64,000 nt of DNA from JADJEI01 sp035328465 (GTDB taxonomy: Bacteria > Bacteroidota > Ignavibacteria > Ignavibacteriales > Ignavibacteriaceae): contig DAOLIQ010000006.1 of NCBI GenBank assembly GCA_035328465.1, positions 1 to 64,000 on the forward strand, written 5' to 3'. Shown here piece by piece: positions 19,043 to 27,422 of this stretch. A program made the translations under genes and the position numbers. Position 1 is the first letter of the stretch. Each line of letters starts with the position of its first letter. The notes under the pieces were generated by a model. That model ran no database searches. It worked only from the letters and a program-made list of their open reading frames with translations, and had not been told where the DNA came from.

Positions 19043-19702
19043 ATGAATCATAAAATATTTATAACCGGTGGAAGCGGATATATCGGCAGCGCTTTAATTC
19101 CTCAGCTAATAAAACGAGGGCACGAAATCCGTGCCCTTGTTCGATCTCAATCTCTTTATAAAATTCCAACAGGTTGGGGGATTGTTTCAGGCGATGTTCT
19201 TGATAATAAAACCTACGAAGATAAAATATTCCCCTCAGATACATTTGTACATCTTGTTGGTGTATCTCATCCTAATCCTTTTAAAAAAGAATTATTCCTC
19301 AAAGTTGATCTTAAATCACTTGAGCAAACTTTGGATGCCGCGATTTCCAGCAACATAAAACATTTTGTATATTTAAGTGTCGCACACCCCGCACCAATAA
19401 TGAAGAGCTACATCGAGGTAAGAAAAAAATGCGAGACTTTAATTTATCAGAGTGGTTTATCTGCAACTATTATTCGTCCGTGGTATGTTTTGGGCCCCGG
19501 TCATTATTGGGCTTACTTGTTAATTCCGTTTTATAAGATATTTCAAAACATACCTATAACGAGAGATACAGCAAGAAGGTTGGGGTTAGTCACTTTATTT
19601 GAGTTGATTAAGCCAATAATTTATGCGATTGATAACCCCCCGGCAATTTCAGTGAGGGTAATTGAAGTCCCACAAATATTGAACGGATATTTTAAATTAT
19701 GA
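19043..19702 (+). CDS. NAD(P)-binding epimerase/dehydratase-like protein
   Basis: A protein of 219 residues. It has an N-terminal Rossmann motif (ITGGSGYIGSALIPQL) of the atypical short-chain dehydrogenase type. The usual active-site Tyr-x-x-x-Lys is replaced by the segment 'YIEVRKKCE' after 'VYLSVAHP', and 'IIRPWYVLGPG' follows as in NmrA/TSPO-like NAD(P)H-binding proteins. It could be a reductase, a redox sensor or a quinone-linked subunit. The last gene of the TPR-HupE run, it ends 26 bases from the opposing ArsC-like gene. Confidence 0.8.
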   Translation: MNHKIFITGGSGYIGSALIPQLIKRGHEIRALVRSQSLYKIPTGWGIVSGDVLDNKTYEDKIFPSDTFVHLVGVSHPNPFKKELFLKVDLKSLEQTLDAAISSNIKHFVYLSVAHPAPIMKSYIEVRKKCETLIYQSGLSATIIRPWYVLGPGHYWAYLLIPFYKIFQNIPITRDTARRLGLVTLFELIKPIIYAIDNPPAISVRVIEVPQILNGYFKL

Positions 19703-19727
19703 ACAATTAAATTTTTCCGTGATAATC

Positions 19728-20078
19728 CTAAAATAATTCCCTTATCTTTTCCACAGGCCTGCCAAGAACGGCATTATCATCAATTTCAACTATTGGTCTC
19801 TGAACAAGATCGGGGTTTTTGATCATCAGCTCCAAAATTTCCTCTTGTGATAGCGTTTCAATTATACCCCTTAATTTTTTATAGGCGTCTTCATTTCGCC
19901 GCAGCAATTCAGAAGGGTTCATTTTCATTTTCTTTAATAAAGACTTTAGTTTTGCTTTCGAAAAAGGATTCAGGTAATAATTTACTTTTTCAAAGTCCAC
20001 TCCCATTTCAATCAAAATATTAACTGTTTTCTTACAGGTCGTACAGGATGGTTTTTCGTAAACGGTAATTTTTTTCAC
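19728..20078 (-). CDS. ArsC/Spx-family thioredoxin-fold protein
   Basis: A protein of 116 residues from a GTG at 20078 that has GGAG five bases upstream; a longer reading from 20156 adds unlikely residues. The start KKITVYEKPSCTTCKKTVNI gives the CxxC redox site of arsenate-reductase-like proteins. The middle has 'LLRRNEDAYKKL' and the end has 'LVQRPIVEIDDNAVLGRP', the RP...GRP pattern of ArsC/YffB. True arsenate reductases use one Cys with three Arg, only some of which are seen, so activity on arsenate is not claimed. No ars genes are near. Confidence 0.85.
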   Translation of the reverse strand: MKKITVYEKPSCTTCKKTVNILIEMGVDFEKVNYYLNPFSKAKLKSLLKKMKMNPSELLRRNEDAYKKLRGIIETLSQEEILELMIKNPDLVQRPIVEIDDNAVLGRPVEKIRELF

Positions 20079-20190
20079 ATCTTCTCCATTAAGTAATATA
20101 ACTTTTGAAGATAAAAATAATATATTTGCAATAAAGAAAATTGCTTCAGATAACAAAGATCAAATCCGCCGATTTTTTCTATAAAACAAA

Positions 20191-20238
20191 ATGGATTTAT
20201 TAGAGCAACTTATCAGCATTGATTATGAAAATTTATAA
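20191..20238 (+). other. Possible 15-residue leader ORF overlapping the GGGPS start
   Basis: ATG at 20191 reads MDLLEQLISIDYENL and stops at 20236-20238, overlapping the ATG at 20225 of the next gene in another frame. The next gene lacks a clear ribosome site, so coupling is possible. It may be chance. Confidence 0.25.
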
Positions 20239-20983
20239 GTACCTTTTAGATATAATTAAAACCAGGGGCGCTGCACATCTGGTGTTGTTGGATCCAGACA
20301 AAGTAAGTAGCAATAAATTGTCAGGTCTCTTAGATGTCTGTGCAGCCGGCAGCGTTGATGGTTTGCTTATCGGCGGAAGTCTGATGATGAATGGAGATTT
20401 CCAATCTTTCTTAAAAGAAGTAAAAGCACATACAAAAATTCCAACAATTATTTTCCCGGGAAGTGTAAACCAGGTTTCAGAATTCGCCGATGCAATTTTG
20501 TTTCTTTCGGTAATTAGCGGAAGGAACGCCGATCATTTAATCGGCAGACATGTAATTGCTTCTCCATTAATTAAAAGAAGCGGTATTGAGCCAATTTCTA
20601 CCGGATATATTTTAATTGAATCCGGAGTAACAACAACAGCAATCTACATGAGCGGAAGCCTTCCAATTCCAAGAAACAAACCCGAGATTGCCGCCGCAAC
20701 AGCATTAGCGGCAGAATATATCGGGATGAAATTAGTCTATCTCGAAGCCGGAAGCGGGGCTGACAATCCGGTACCAAACGAAATGATAAAAGCTGTTTCT
20801 GAATACTGTACGATTCCTGTAATAGTTGGTGGGGGTATCAAATCACCTGAAGCTGCGCACGAAAAAGTTAAGAACGGAGCCTCGATAATTGTTACCGGGA
20901 ACTTCTTCGAGAAAGAAAATAACTGGAATATGATTAAAGAATTTGCTTCTGCTGTTCACACAAAACAAGGACTTTTAATTTAA
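20225..20983 (+). CDS. Geranylgeranylglyceryl phosphate synthase-family (PcrB-like) protein
   Basis: A protein of 252 residues from the ATG at 20225 (an upstream TTG at 20219 adds two). It has a TIM-barrel start (HLVLLDPDKVS), the phosphate-binding segment 'DGLLIGGSL' and the late 'VIVGGGIKSPEAA' and 'IIVTGNFFEK' loops of the GGGPS/PcrB family. Archaeal members join geranylgeranyl-PP to glycerol-1-phosphate. Bacteroidota carry group II homologues that may use other prenyl chains. Whether this makes an ether-type lipid is unknown. No glycerol-1-phosphate dehydrogenase gene is visible in the window. Confidence 0.9.
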   Translation: MKIYKYLLDIIKTRGAAHLVLLDPDKVSSNKLSGLLDVCAAGSVDGLLIGGSLMMNGDFQSFLKEVKAHTKIPTIIFPGSVNQVSEFADAILFLSVISGRNADHLIGRHVIASPLIKRSGIEPISTGYILIESGVTTTAIYMSGSLPIPRNKPEIAAATALAAEYIGMKLVYLEAGSGADNPVPNEMIKAVSEYCTIPVIVGGGIKSPEAAHEKVKNGASIIVTGNFFEKENNWNMIKEFASAVHTKQGLLI

Positions 20984-21066
20984 CTCGATAGAACAAGAAT
21001 TGCATCGATTAGACAAATCTGAAATTATCTTCCTAATTTTTGTTCTATTTCTTTAAAGGATTAAAA

Positions 21067-21657
21067 TTGGACGCACAAAAATTTATAAATGACTCATTGA
21101 ACGAAAGTTCTGAAACAAAATTAAAGATAAAAGATCAGCTTGCTGATGAAATTTTAAAAGCTGTTGATATTCTTGTAGCCTCGTACAAGAACGGCAACAA
21201 ACTTTTACTTTGCGGCAACGGAGGCAGCGCTGCAGATTGCCAGCACATCGCAACTGAGTTGATGATAAGATTGAGCCACCATATTCAGCGTCCGGCGCTT
21301 CCTGCAATTGCACTCACAACAGATACGTCAAATCTTACCGCAGGGGGAAATGATATTGGTTTTGAAAATGTCTTTGCAAGAAATGTAGAAGGACTTGGAA
21401 ACAAGGGGGATGTTTTACTTGCAATCTCTACAAGCGGTAATTCACCAAACGTGGTTAAAGCTGTGGAAATGGCTCAATCAAAAGGAATAAAAGTAATTGG
21501 TTTCCTTGGAGGTAATGGCGGTAAATTAAAATCAATCGTTGATCTTCCGATTGTTGTTCCATCAGCCAACACACAGAGAATACAGGAGGGGCATATAACT
21601 ATCGCTCACATTATTTGTGAGCTCGTTGAATATAAATTATTTGCTGACAAGGGTTAA
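21067..21657 (+). CDS. gmhA: Sedoheptulose-7-phosphate isomerase
   Basis: A protein of 196 residues from a TTG at 21067 with AAAGGA seven bases upstream; the frame is open earlier but that part does not fit the family. The SIS domain is clear: GNGGSAADCQHIATELM with the sugar-phosphate loop, 'LTTDTSNLTAGGND', 'LAISTSGNSPNVVKA' and the C-terminal catalytic 'IQEGHITIAHIICELVE'. GmhA converts sedoheptulose 7-phosphate to heptose phosphate, the first step toward ADP-heptose for lipopolysaccharide. No other heptose gene is visible nearby. Confidence 0.93.
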   Translation: MDAQKFINDSLNESSETKLKIKDQLADEILKAVDILVASYKNGNKLLLCGNGGSAADCQHIATELMIRLSHHIQRPALPAIALTTDTSNLTAGGNDIGFENVFARNVEGLGNKGDVLLAISTSGNSPNVVKAVEMAQSKGIKVIGFLGGNGGKLKSIVDLPIVVPSANTQRIQEGHITIAHIICELVEYKLFADKG

Positions 21658-21679
21658 GTTAACTTTTTCAGTTCTCGGT

Positions 21680-22207
21680 TTATTTCCTTTTCCAATCTAT
21701 TTTATCTCCGACTTGAATGTTGTGCCTATCGGTATATCCGGCTACCACTTCAACAACATATTGCGCAGGTTTGGTTGAAGGATAAGTTTGATCAGAAAGC
21801 ATCGTGGTGTTTTTGTGAATCGTTACTATCTTCATATCTGCATTAACAAAAATTATATCGAGTGAGATTAAAGTATTTCGCATCCAGAATGAGCGAATTT
21901 GTTCATCGGGAAAGATAAAAAGCATTCCCTGGTTTTCTTTCATTTCAACTCGCTTCATCAGACCCAGTTCTCTTTCGTATTCATTATCGGCAAACTCAAG
22001 ATCAATTTTTGTTTTTGATGTTCCGAGTGAATCGGTAAAATTGAGTTCACCTTCTTTTGTGAAATTATAATAATCCATCTTGGGCTTATCTTCATTAAAA
22101 AAATTGTTATAGATAAAAAATCCAGCCGCAGCAACTAAAAGAATTATTCCAATTATTTTAGCAGTAGAAAGTTTTTTCGGGGATTGTGTTTGTTTCTTTT
22201 GAGCCAT
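21680..22207 (-). CDS. DUF192 family membrane-anchored protein
   Basis: A protein of 175 residues from the ATG at 22207. A cytosolic basic start leads into one membrane anchor (about residues 18-36), so the rest faces the periplasm. The DUF192 fold is seen in 'ERELGLMKRVEMKENQGMLFIF', 'SFWMRNTLISLDIIFV' and the terminal 'VGDKIDW'. The family's function is unknown. It lies tail-to-tail with gmhA, 22 bases apart, and is divergent from the hydrolase gene. Confidence 0.88.
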   Translation of the reverse strand: MAQKKQTQSPKKLSTAKIIGIILLVAAAGFFIYNNFFNEDKPKMDYYNFTKEGELNFTDSLGTSKTKIDLEFADNEYERELGLMKRVEMKENQGMLFIFPDEQIRSFWMRNTLISLDIIFVNADMKIVTIHKNTTMLSDQTYPSTKPAQYVVEVVAGYTDRHNIQVGDKIDWKRK

Positions 22208-22314
22208 TGTTAAATTTCCGATATTTGTGTAAGGCAAATATAAACAAATCAAATTTTAAATTGACTCGTATTATAGAACGGCACGTAATAGCAGTAAATG
22301 AATCTCAACAAAAG

Positions 22315-23109
22315 ATGATCATCAGCGGATGGGGGAAAGACGCACTTGAAAAATCAGTTGTTGAAAAAATAACTTATCTTTCAGATGGCTTAAAAGTGAA
22401 AGGCTACATTGCATATCCTAAAGACGATTCAAAAAAATATCCCTGCATTATTTGGTGCCGGGGCGGGTTTGGAAATAAAGGAGCGATAGATAAGTTTACT
22501 GCGCGTGGAATGTTTGGTCATATTGCAAGTTTGGGTTATTGTGTTTTTACAAGTCAATATCGCGGCAATGATGGAAGTGAAGGACGGGATGATTTTGGCG
22601 GCGACGATATAAATGATGTTATAAATCTTATCCCACTTTCTGATGAAATTCCACAGGCAAACAAGGAACTTTGGGGAATTGAAGGGTGGAGCCGAGGCGG
22701 AATGATGACTTATCTTTCATTGACACGCATAAATATTTTTAAAGCCGCAATCATCGTGGGTGGAATTGCCGATCTTAACTGTAGTTCAATAGAGAATAGT
22801 TTTATTAGCAAGCTTTATGAAGATAAAATTGGTCAAGTTAATTCCTTAGAGTTCCTGAAAAAATGTGAGGAGCGTTCAATTATAAACTTTCCCGAGAAAT
22901 TATCTGCAGGCACTATTTTATTATTAATTCACGGCACTGCCGACGAGAGAGTTCCAACTTCAAATTCTATTGACCTTTCAAAAAAATTAATTGAATTAAA
23001 CCGTACATTCAGACTGGTTCTTCTCGAAGGCGGAGATCACTTTTTAAAATCTCATCGAAAAGAAATAGATGAAATGAGAAAAAGTTGGTTTGGAAAGTAT
23101 TTAAAATAA
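22315..23109 (+). CDS. S9-like alpha/beta hydrolase
   Basis: A protein of 264 residues if the first ATG at 22315 is used. A TTG at 22261 would add 18 residues that also look coding, so the start is uncertain. The prolyl-oligopeptidase-like hydrolase core is clear: nucleophile Ser in GWSRGGMM, Asp in LIHGTADERVP and His in LLEGGDHFL. The oxyanion-side 'CIIWCRGGFGNKG' strand precedes them. No propeller domain and no signal peptide are present, so a cytosolic peptidase or esterase is likely. It is a single gene with its own spacer. Confidence 0.8.
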   Translation: MIISGWGKDALEKSVVEKITYLSDGLKVKGYIAYPKDDSKKYPCIIWCRGGFGNKGAIDKFTARGMFGHIASLGYCVFTSQYRGNDGSEGRDDFGGDDINDVINLIPLSDEIPQANKELWGIEGWSRGGMMTYLSLTRINIFKAAIIVGGIADLNCSSIENSFISKLYEDKIGQVNSLEFLKKCEERSIINFPEKLSAGTILLLIHGTADERVPTSNSIDLSKKLIELNRTFRLVLLEGGDHFLKSHRKEIDEMRKSWFGKYLK

Positions 23110-23134
23110 TTTTTAGAGAGTCAATAATCTACAT

Positions 23135-23182
23135 TGTAAGAGTCTTCTAATTAATTGTAATTTTACAATTAAAAATCTTACA
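23135..23182 (+). promoter_or_regulatory. Nested palindrome before the DUF1844-nadK operon
   Basis: An inner palindrome TTAATTGTAA-TT-TTACAATTAA (23151-23172) lies inside an outer 7-base repeat TGTAAGA (23135-23141) / TCTTACA (23176-23182). It ends eight bases before the ATG at 23190. It could be an operator or a translational hairpin. Half-site TTGTAA/TTACAA recurs at 24944-24971. Confidence 0.45.
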
Positions 23183-23189
23183 GTAAATA

Positions 23190-23456
23190 ATGAACGAACC
23201 AATTTCAAACGAAGAATTGTTTCTTCAGCTTGTGCTTCAGAACCAGCAAATGGCAATGATATCTATGGGGAAAACTCAAAATCCCCTTACGCAAAAGATC
23301 GAGCCTAATTTAGAATTCGCAAAAATTACAATTGACATGCTTGATATGATTGTCGAAAAGACAAAGGGAAATCTATCTGATTATGAATCGAAATTAATTA
23401 CCGAAGTAATCCGCGATCTGAAATTAAATTATGTTGAAGCATCAAAACAGAAATAA
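23190..23456 (+). CDS. DUF1844 family small protein
   Basis: A protein of 88 residues. The segments 'FLQLVLQNQQMAMISMGK' and 'AKITIDMLDMIVEKTKGNLS' match DUF1844, a short helical family of unknown function. One base separates its stop from the ATG of the NAD kinase gene, so translation is probably coupled. No ribosome site is evident; a palindrome sits directly before the ATG. Confidence 0.85.
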   Translation: MNEPISNEELFLQLVLQNQQMAMISMGKTQNPLTQKIEPNLEFAKITIDMLDMIVEKTKGNLSDYESKLITEVIRDLKLNYVEASKQK

Positions 23457-23457
23457 A

Positions 23458-24357
23458 ATGACACTTGGAGTAATTGCAAATATCACCAAAGAAAATGTTG
23501 CAAATGTAGTTTCAACATTTATTGAGAAGCTTCAAAAAAACAAGCTCGATTATTTATTAAGCTCTGATCTTTGGAAATTCAGAAAACGATTTACAATCAA
23601 AATCCCGAAGCAAAATTTTCTGCCAGATAAAAAGCTTTGTGAGCTAAGCGATATAATTATTTCAATCGGCGGCGATGGAACAATGCTTGCAACAGCTTTC
23701 AACGCACAGTTTTTTGATAAACCTGTTCTCGGGGTTAATCTTGGTAAGCTTGGTTTTCTCGTCGAAGCAAACATTAATCAGATGGATGCAATTATTAAAG
23801 AAATCAAATCTAAAAAATATTCGATTGAGGAAAGAATAGTTATAACCGGTGTTTGCACTGGCCATAAAATTGAAAAACTGTACGCAATAAATGACCTCGT
23901 AATTGATAAAGGTGCCTGGCCCAAAATGATTGAGCTCACTGTTATTGTTGATGGAGAGTATGTAACGACTTTTTCTGCTGACGGATTAATTATTGCAACC
24001 CCAACTGGCTCAACAGGTTATTCTATTTCTTCCGGCGGACCAATCGTAAGTCCTAAAGCAGACGTAATTACGCTTTCCCCAATTTCGCCGCATAGCTTAA
24101 CTATTAGACCGCTCGTGTTACCAAGCAATCAGGAAATAATTATTCGGGCGAATTCGCTGTATAGAGAAATACAGATCAATTGTGATGGACAAAGAGTTTT
24201 TGCTTTCCCCCCACCATTTGAAATAAAAATTAATAAAAGTAAAACCCCGCTTAAGCTTGTTCATACTTCATTAACCAGTTACTTCGAAACACTACGCAAC
24301 AAGTTGCTTTGGGGAATTGACCTCCGCAAAAACTCTTTAGATAGAAAAGGAGTGTAA
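23458..24357 (+). CDS. nadK: NAD kinase
   Basis: A protein of 299 residues from the ATG at 23458; a frame start at 23431 lies inside the preceding gene. NAD kinase phosphorylates NAD to NADP with ATP or polyphosphate. The family marks are visible: the GGDGT motif in IISIGGDGTMLATAF, the conserved 'ADGLIIATPTGSTGYSIS' segment with 'SSGGPIVSP', and 'PLVLPSNQEI' after it. Length is normal. It follows the DUF1844 gene by one base and precedes the thioredoxin-like gene by two, so the three form one operon. Confidence 0.95.
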   Translation: MTLGVIANITKENVANVVSTFIEKLQKNKLDYLLSSDLWKFRKRFTIKIPKQNFLPDKKLCELSDIIISIGGDGTMLATAFNAQFFDKPVLGVNLGKLGFLVEANINQMDAIIKEIKSKKYSIEERIVITGVCTGHKIEKLYAINDLVIDKGAWPKMIELTVIVDGEYVTTFSADGLIIATPTGSTGYSISSGGPIVSPKADVITLSPISPHSLTIRPLVLPSNQEIIIRANSLYREIQINCDGQRVFAFPPPFEIKINKSKTPLKLVHTSLTSYFETLRNKLLWGIDLRKNSLDRKGV

Positions 24358-24359
24358 TC

Positions 24360-24869
24360 ATGAAATTATTTTTCGCAGTCATAGTTCTTTTCGCACAAAT
24401 AGTTTTTTCTCAGGGGAAAAGTGAAATAACCACAGATGAGAAAACAGGCAAACCAATGCTGGTTGGCGAAGTAACCCGCGATGCTTTTGAAGATACCAGC
24501 TTTATGTGGTTTGATAATGAATATTCTGAATACAGAGTTGATACAACATCACTGATAGGTTTCGCGGAGAAAATCAAACAAATAAATTTTAAAATTATTT
24601 TAGGAACTTGGTGCGAAGACAGCCAGATGTTTGTGCCACGGTTGATAAAAATTTTTGATAAAATAAATATACCCGAACAGAATTTCAATTTGATCTGTGT
24701 TGATCGTGAAAAAAAAGATTTGTCGGGCGAAGTTGAAAACCTTGAAATACAGTTAGTCCCCACCATAATAATATATTCCGGAGATCAGGAAGTTGGACGA
24801 ATAGTTGAAGCCCCGCAGGAAAATCTCGAAAAGGACATAGTTCGTCTCATAGCTAAACAAAAATTCTGA
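24360..24869 (+). CDS. Exported thioredoxin-fold protein with CEDS site
   Basis: A protein of 169 residues with a signal peptide ending IVFSQG. The thioredoxin-like core is 'IILGTWCEDSQMFVPRL' then 'LVPTIIIYSGDQEVGRI' with the cis-Pro. The usual CxxC is CxxS here (C-E-D-S), so a two-cysteine disulfide exchange is unlikely; a one-cysteine role or a binding function is possible. It starts two bases after the NAD kinase stop. A DUF-type relative of Bacteroidota thioredoxins is likely. Confidence 0.78.
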   Translation: MKLFFAVIVLFAQIVFSQGKSEITTDEKTGKPMLVGEVTRDAFEDTSFMWFDNEYSEYRVDTTSLIGFAEKIKQINFKIILGTWCEDSQMFVPRLIKIFDKINIPEQNFNLICVDREKKDLSGEVENLEIQLVPTIIIYSGDQEVGRIVEAPQENLEKDIVRLIAKQKF

Positions 24870-24943
24870 CAGTTGATAGATCAAAAGAAAAAATATTTTA
24901 TTTTGTCTTTGACTTTGTCATTCTTTTCCTATTTTGTGCACTA

Positions 24944-24971
24944 ATTATTGTAAAAGTTTTTTTACAATAAT
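24944..24971 (+). promoter_or_regulatory. AT-rich perfect inverted repeat
   Basis: Arms ATTATTGTAAAA (24944-24955) and TTTTACAATAAT (24960-24971) pair over 12 bases with a 4-base loop. No T run follows the stem, but it could act as a weak terminator for the nadK operon or as an operator for the gene at 25082. Confidence 0.4.
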
Positions 24972-25081
24972 CTTTGGACACACAATGGGAAAATTGCTTC
25001 GTTCTGTCTTAGAGTTTCATTTCAAATGCATTGCTTAGATAAATAACAAACATCATTATTAATAATTAAATTGGAGAAAGT

Positions 25082-27181
25082 ATGAATCGTGTATTCTCTT
25101 TTGTCTTCCTTTTCTCTCTGCTATTTGTACTAAATAGCAGCTTACATGCGCAATTTAGCGATGAGCGAATGTGGAGTACTCAAATTCGCCCGACAGGTGA
25201 ATTTTTTGAAGTTCCTCAAACCGCAATTGATTATGTGCATCCTAACACTGAGTCAAGAATTTTTTCTACTCCCCTTGGTGCTGTTGTGATTGGCCCAAAC
25301 TTCAGAGTTTTTCCAAGCACTTACACACAAAGTGAAACTCCTATTACAAGGCATCCAACAAACCCAAACATTATGTATGGATCCTCCAACTCGGTAAAGA
25401 TAAGCCCATTCACAATCAGTGAAGGTCTTTATCTCACCACAGATGGTGGAACAACATGGTTCGGAAATGATAAAACTCTCTCTAATCCAACAACAAATCA
25501 TGGCGGTGATCCGGCACCGGGTATTGATGCAAATGGAAGACTTTATATGTCCCATTTAGGATATACTACCGTCGGAATGTTTGTTACCAATTCTTCAGAC
25601 ATGGGTACAACATGGTCAAATGATTACACTATTGTATCGGGGTCGCAAGACAAAAATCACACTGTTGTTGATAACATACCAACTAGCCCATACTTTGGAA
25701 GAGTATATGTAAGCTGGTCGAGATTTACCTCTGCTGCTCCACCCATTGCTGTATCGTATTCATCAAACAGCGGAACAAGCTGGAGTGTTGCGGCAAATAT
25801 CAACACGCCTCCTGCCGGTCATTACTCACAAGGTGTTAACGGTGCTATCGGACCTAATGGCGAAGTTTATATGGTATGGCAAAATCCAACTTTAGGCTCA
25901 CCTTATACCGGCGACTATATGGGATTTGGAAAATCTACAAACGGCGGAGCCACATGGACCGTCAATAATAATATTTATGACTGCAATGGAATTCGTGGAT
26001 ACTTATTTGCTACAAGCATAAGAGTTAATGATTTTCCATGGATGGGAGTTGATGTTACAGGCGGTGCTCAGAACGGATGGATTTACGTAGTTCATGCCGA
26101 AAAGAATTTAGCTCCAGCCGGTTCAGATGCTGATATTATTTTACATCGCTCTACAGATGGCGGAACTACCTGGTCTGCAGGTATAAGAGTAAACCAGGAT
26201 GCTTTAAATAATGGTAAGGTTCAATACTGCCCCGCCCTCGTTGTTGGCGGTGATGGAAGTGTTAATGTTGTCTATTATGATAATAGAAATCTATCATCCG
26301 ACTCTGCAACTGTTTATCTTTCAAGATCAACAGACGGCGGAAATACATGGACAGATTTAGAAGTAGCAGATCATCACTTCAAACCAAAACCGATCGCAGG
26401 ACTTGCTGGTGGATACCAAGGTGATTACATTGGAATTACCGAAGCAAACGGAATTGTTTGGCCTTATTGGTGCGATGATAAATCAGGCATCTACCAGGCT
26501 TGGACAACAAAGGTTGATTTCAACGGCGTAGTTACAAACCCAAACATTGTTCCATCATTAACTGTTACACCCTCTTCCGGCAATGGAGTGTTTAGCGTAA
26601 ATTTTTCAGCAACCAACAACGAAGCAACATCTCAAACCTTCGGTCTTTGGTTAGAGGAAACTCTTCCCAACAATAGGGTTAAAACGATTTATAACAAAAC
26701 TATTACCGTTAATTCAGGGCAGACCTTTAGCGGAGTTAAAAACAAAAATTACACGATTAAGCCATTGGGTGTTTATACATACACACTTAAGGTAGGGGTT
26801 TATCCTTCAACTATTTGGGCGACTGACGTAAAGACTTACACTAAAACTGTTATTGAATTAAACAAAGGAAATTCAATCGAGGAAACAGAGAACTTAATTC
26901 CAGAATCTGTTTTGCTTGAATCGAACTATCCAAATCCCTTTAATCCTTCAACCACAATTCGCTTTGGATTGAATCAGGATGACTATGTTTCGTTAAAAAT
27001 ATTTAACGCACTTGGTCAGGAAGTAGCTACTTTAGTAAATGAATTTCGCAATGCGGGTTATCATGATGTAGTTTGGAACGGCACTGATAATTCAGGTAAT
27101 CAAGTTACAAGTGGAATTTATTTCTACAGATTGAACACTGGCAGTTTTGTTGAAGTAAAGAAGATGCTACTTACGAAGTAA
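25082..27181 (+). CDS. Secreted Asp-box (sialidase-fold) protein with T9SS tail
   Basis: A protein of 699 residues with a signal peptide ending LHAQ. At least four Asp-box-like motifs (STDGGTTW, SSNSGTSW, STNGGATW, STDGGNTW) indicate a six-bladed sialidase-type propeller at residues about 60-500. No sialidase Arg triad can be identified, so enzyme activity is not claimed. An Ig-like segment at about 500-600 precedes the T9SS sorting domain NYPNPFNPSTTI, ending in KKMLLTK. Expected location is the cell surface or medium. It is transcribed alone, followed by a terminator. Confidence 0.85.
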   Translation: MNRVFSFVFLFSLLFVLNSSLHAQFSDERMWSTQIRPTGEFFEVPQTAIDYVHPNTESRIFSTPLGAVVIGPNFRVFPSTYTQSETPITRHPTNPNIMYGSSNSVKISPFTISEGLYLTTDGGTTWFGNDKTLSNPTTNHGGDPAPGIDANGRLYMSHLGYTTVGMFVTNSSDMGTTWSNDYTIVSGSQDKNHTVVDNIPTSPYFGRVYVSWSRFTSAAPPIAVSYSSNSGTSWSVAANINTPPAGHYSQGVNGAIGPNGEVYMVWQNPTLGSPYTGDYMGFGKSTNGGATWTVNNNIYDCNGIRGYLFATSIRVNDFPWMGVDVTGGAQNGWIYVVHAEKNLAPAGSDADIILHRSTDGGTTWSAGIRVNQDALNNGKVQYCPALVVGGDGSVNVVYYDNRNLSSDSATVYLSRSTDGGNTWTDLEVADHHFKPKPIAGLAGGYQGDYIGITEANGIVWPYWCDDKSGIYQAWTTKVDFNGVVTNPNIVPSLTVTPSSGNGVFSVNFSATNNEATSQTFGLWLEETLPNNRVKTIYNKTITVNSGQTFSGVKNKNYTIKPLGVYTYTLKVGVYPSTIWATDVKTYTKTVIELNKGNSIEETENLIPESVLLESNYPNPFNPSTTIRFGLNQDDYVSLKIFNALGQEVATLVNEFRNAGYHDVVWNGTDNSGNQVTSGIYFYRLNTGSFVEVKKMLLTK

Positions 27182-27185
27182 AGTC

Positions 27186-27213
27186 AAACGTCGAATGTGA
27201 AACGTCAAACGTA
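27186..27213 (+). repeat. Heptanucleotide tandem repeat, four units, intergenic
   Basis: Units AAACGTC, GAATGTG, AAACGTC and AAACGTA follow each other directly after the stop of the Asp-box protein gene. The same core is found in four units at 26-53, on the other strand and inside a coding sequence. Confidence 0.7.
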
Positions 27214-27231
27214 AATTCACATTTGAGATTT

Positions 27232-27288
27232 AAGGCAGCCCAATCCGTTATCCATTAACTAACGGAAACTGAGGCTGCCTTTTTTATT
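27232..27288 (+). terminator. Terminator after the Asp-box protein gene
   Basis: Stem AAGGCAGCC (27232-27240) pairs with GGCTGCCTT (27273-27281), with an inner stem CCGTTA/TAACGG, and a T run follows. Confidence 0.8.
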
Positions 27289-27345
27289 TTTAGACATAAC
27301 CAGGCAAATGTTAATATAAATATCAAAAGATTATTCAATCTTGGT

Positions 27346-27377
27346 TTTGTAATTAAAAATTAATACAGCTATATTTT
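27346..27377 (+). promoter_or_regulatory. Bacteroidota-type promoter for the lectin gene
   Basis: TTTG (27346-27349) and TATATTTT (27370-27377) are 20 bases apart. The -7 element differs from TAnnTTTG in the last base. A strong AAGGAGGT ribosome site follows before the ATG at 27423. Confidence 0.45.
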
Positions 27378-27422
27378 AAATGTTCTTTCAATCAATCTTA
27401 AATAAATTTAAGGAGGTCAAGT

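Noticed and set aside
24944..24971. Rho-independent terminator
   Set aside because: The stem is almost all A and T and no T run follows it; kept as a palindrome of unknown role.
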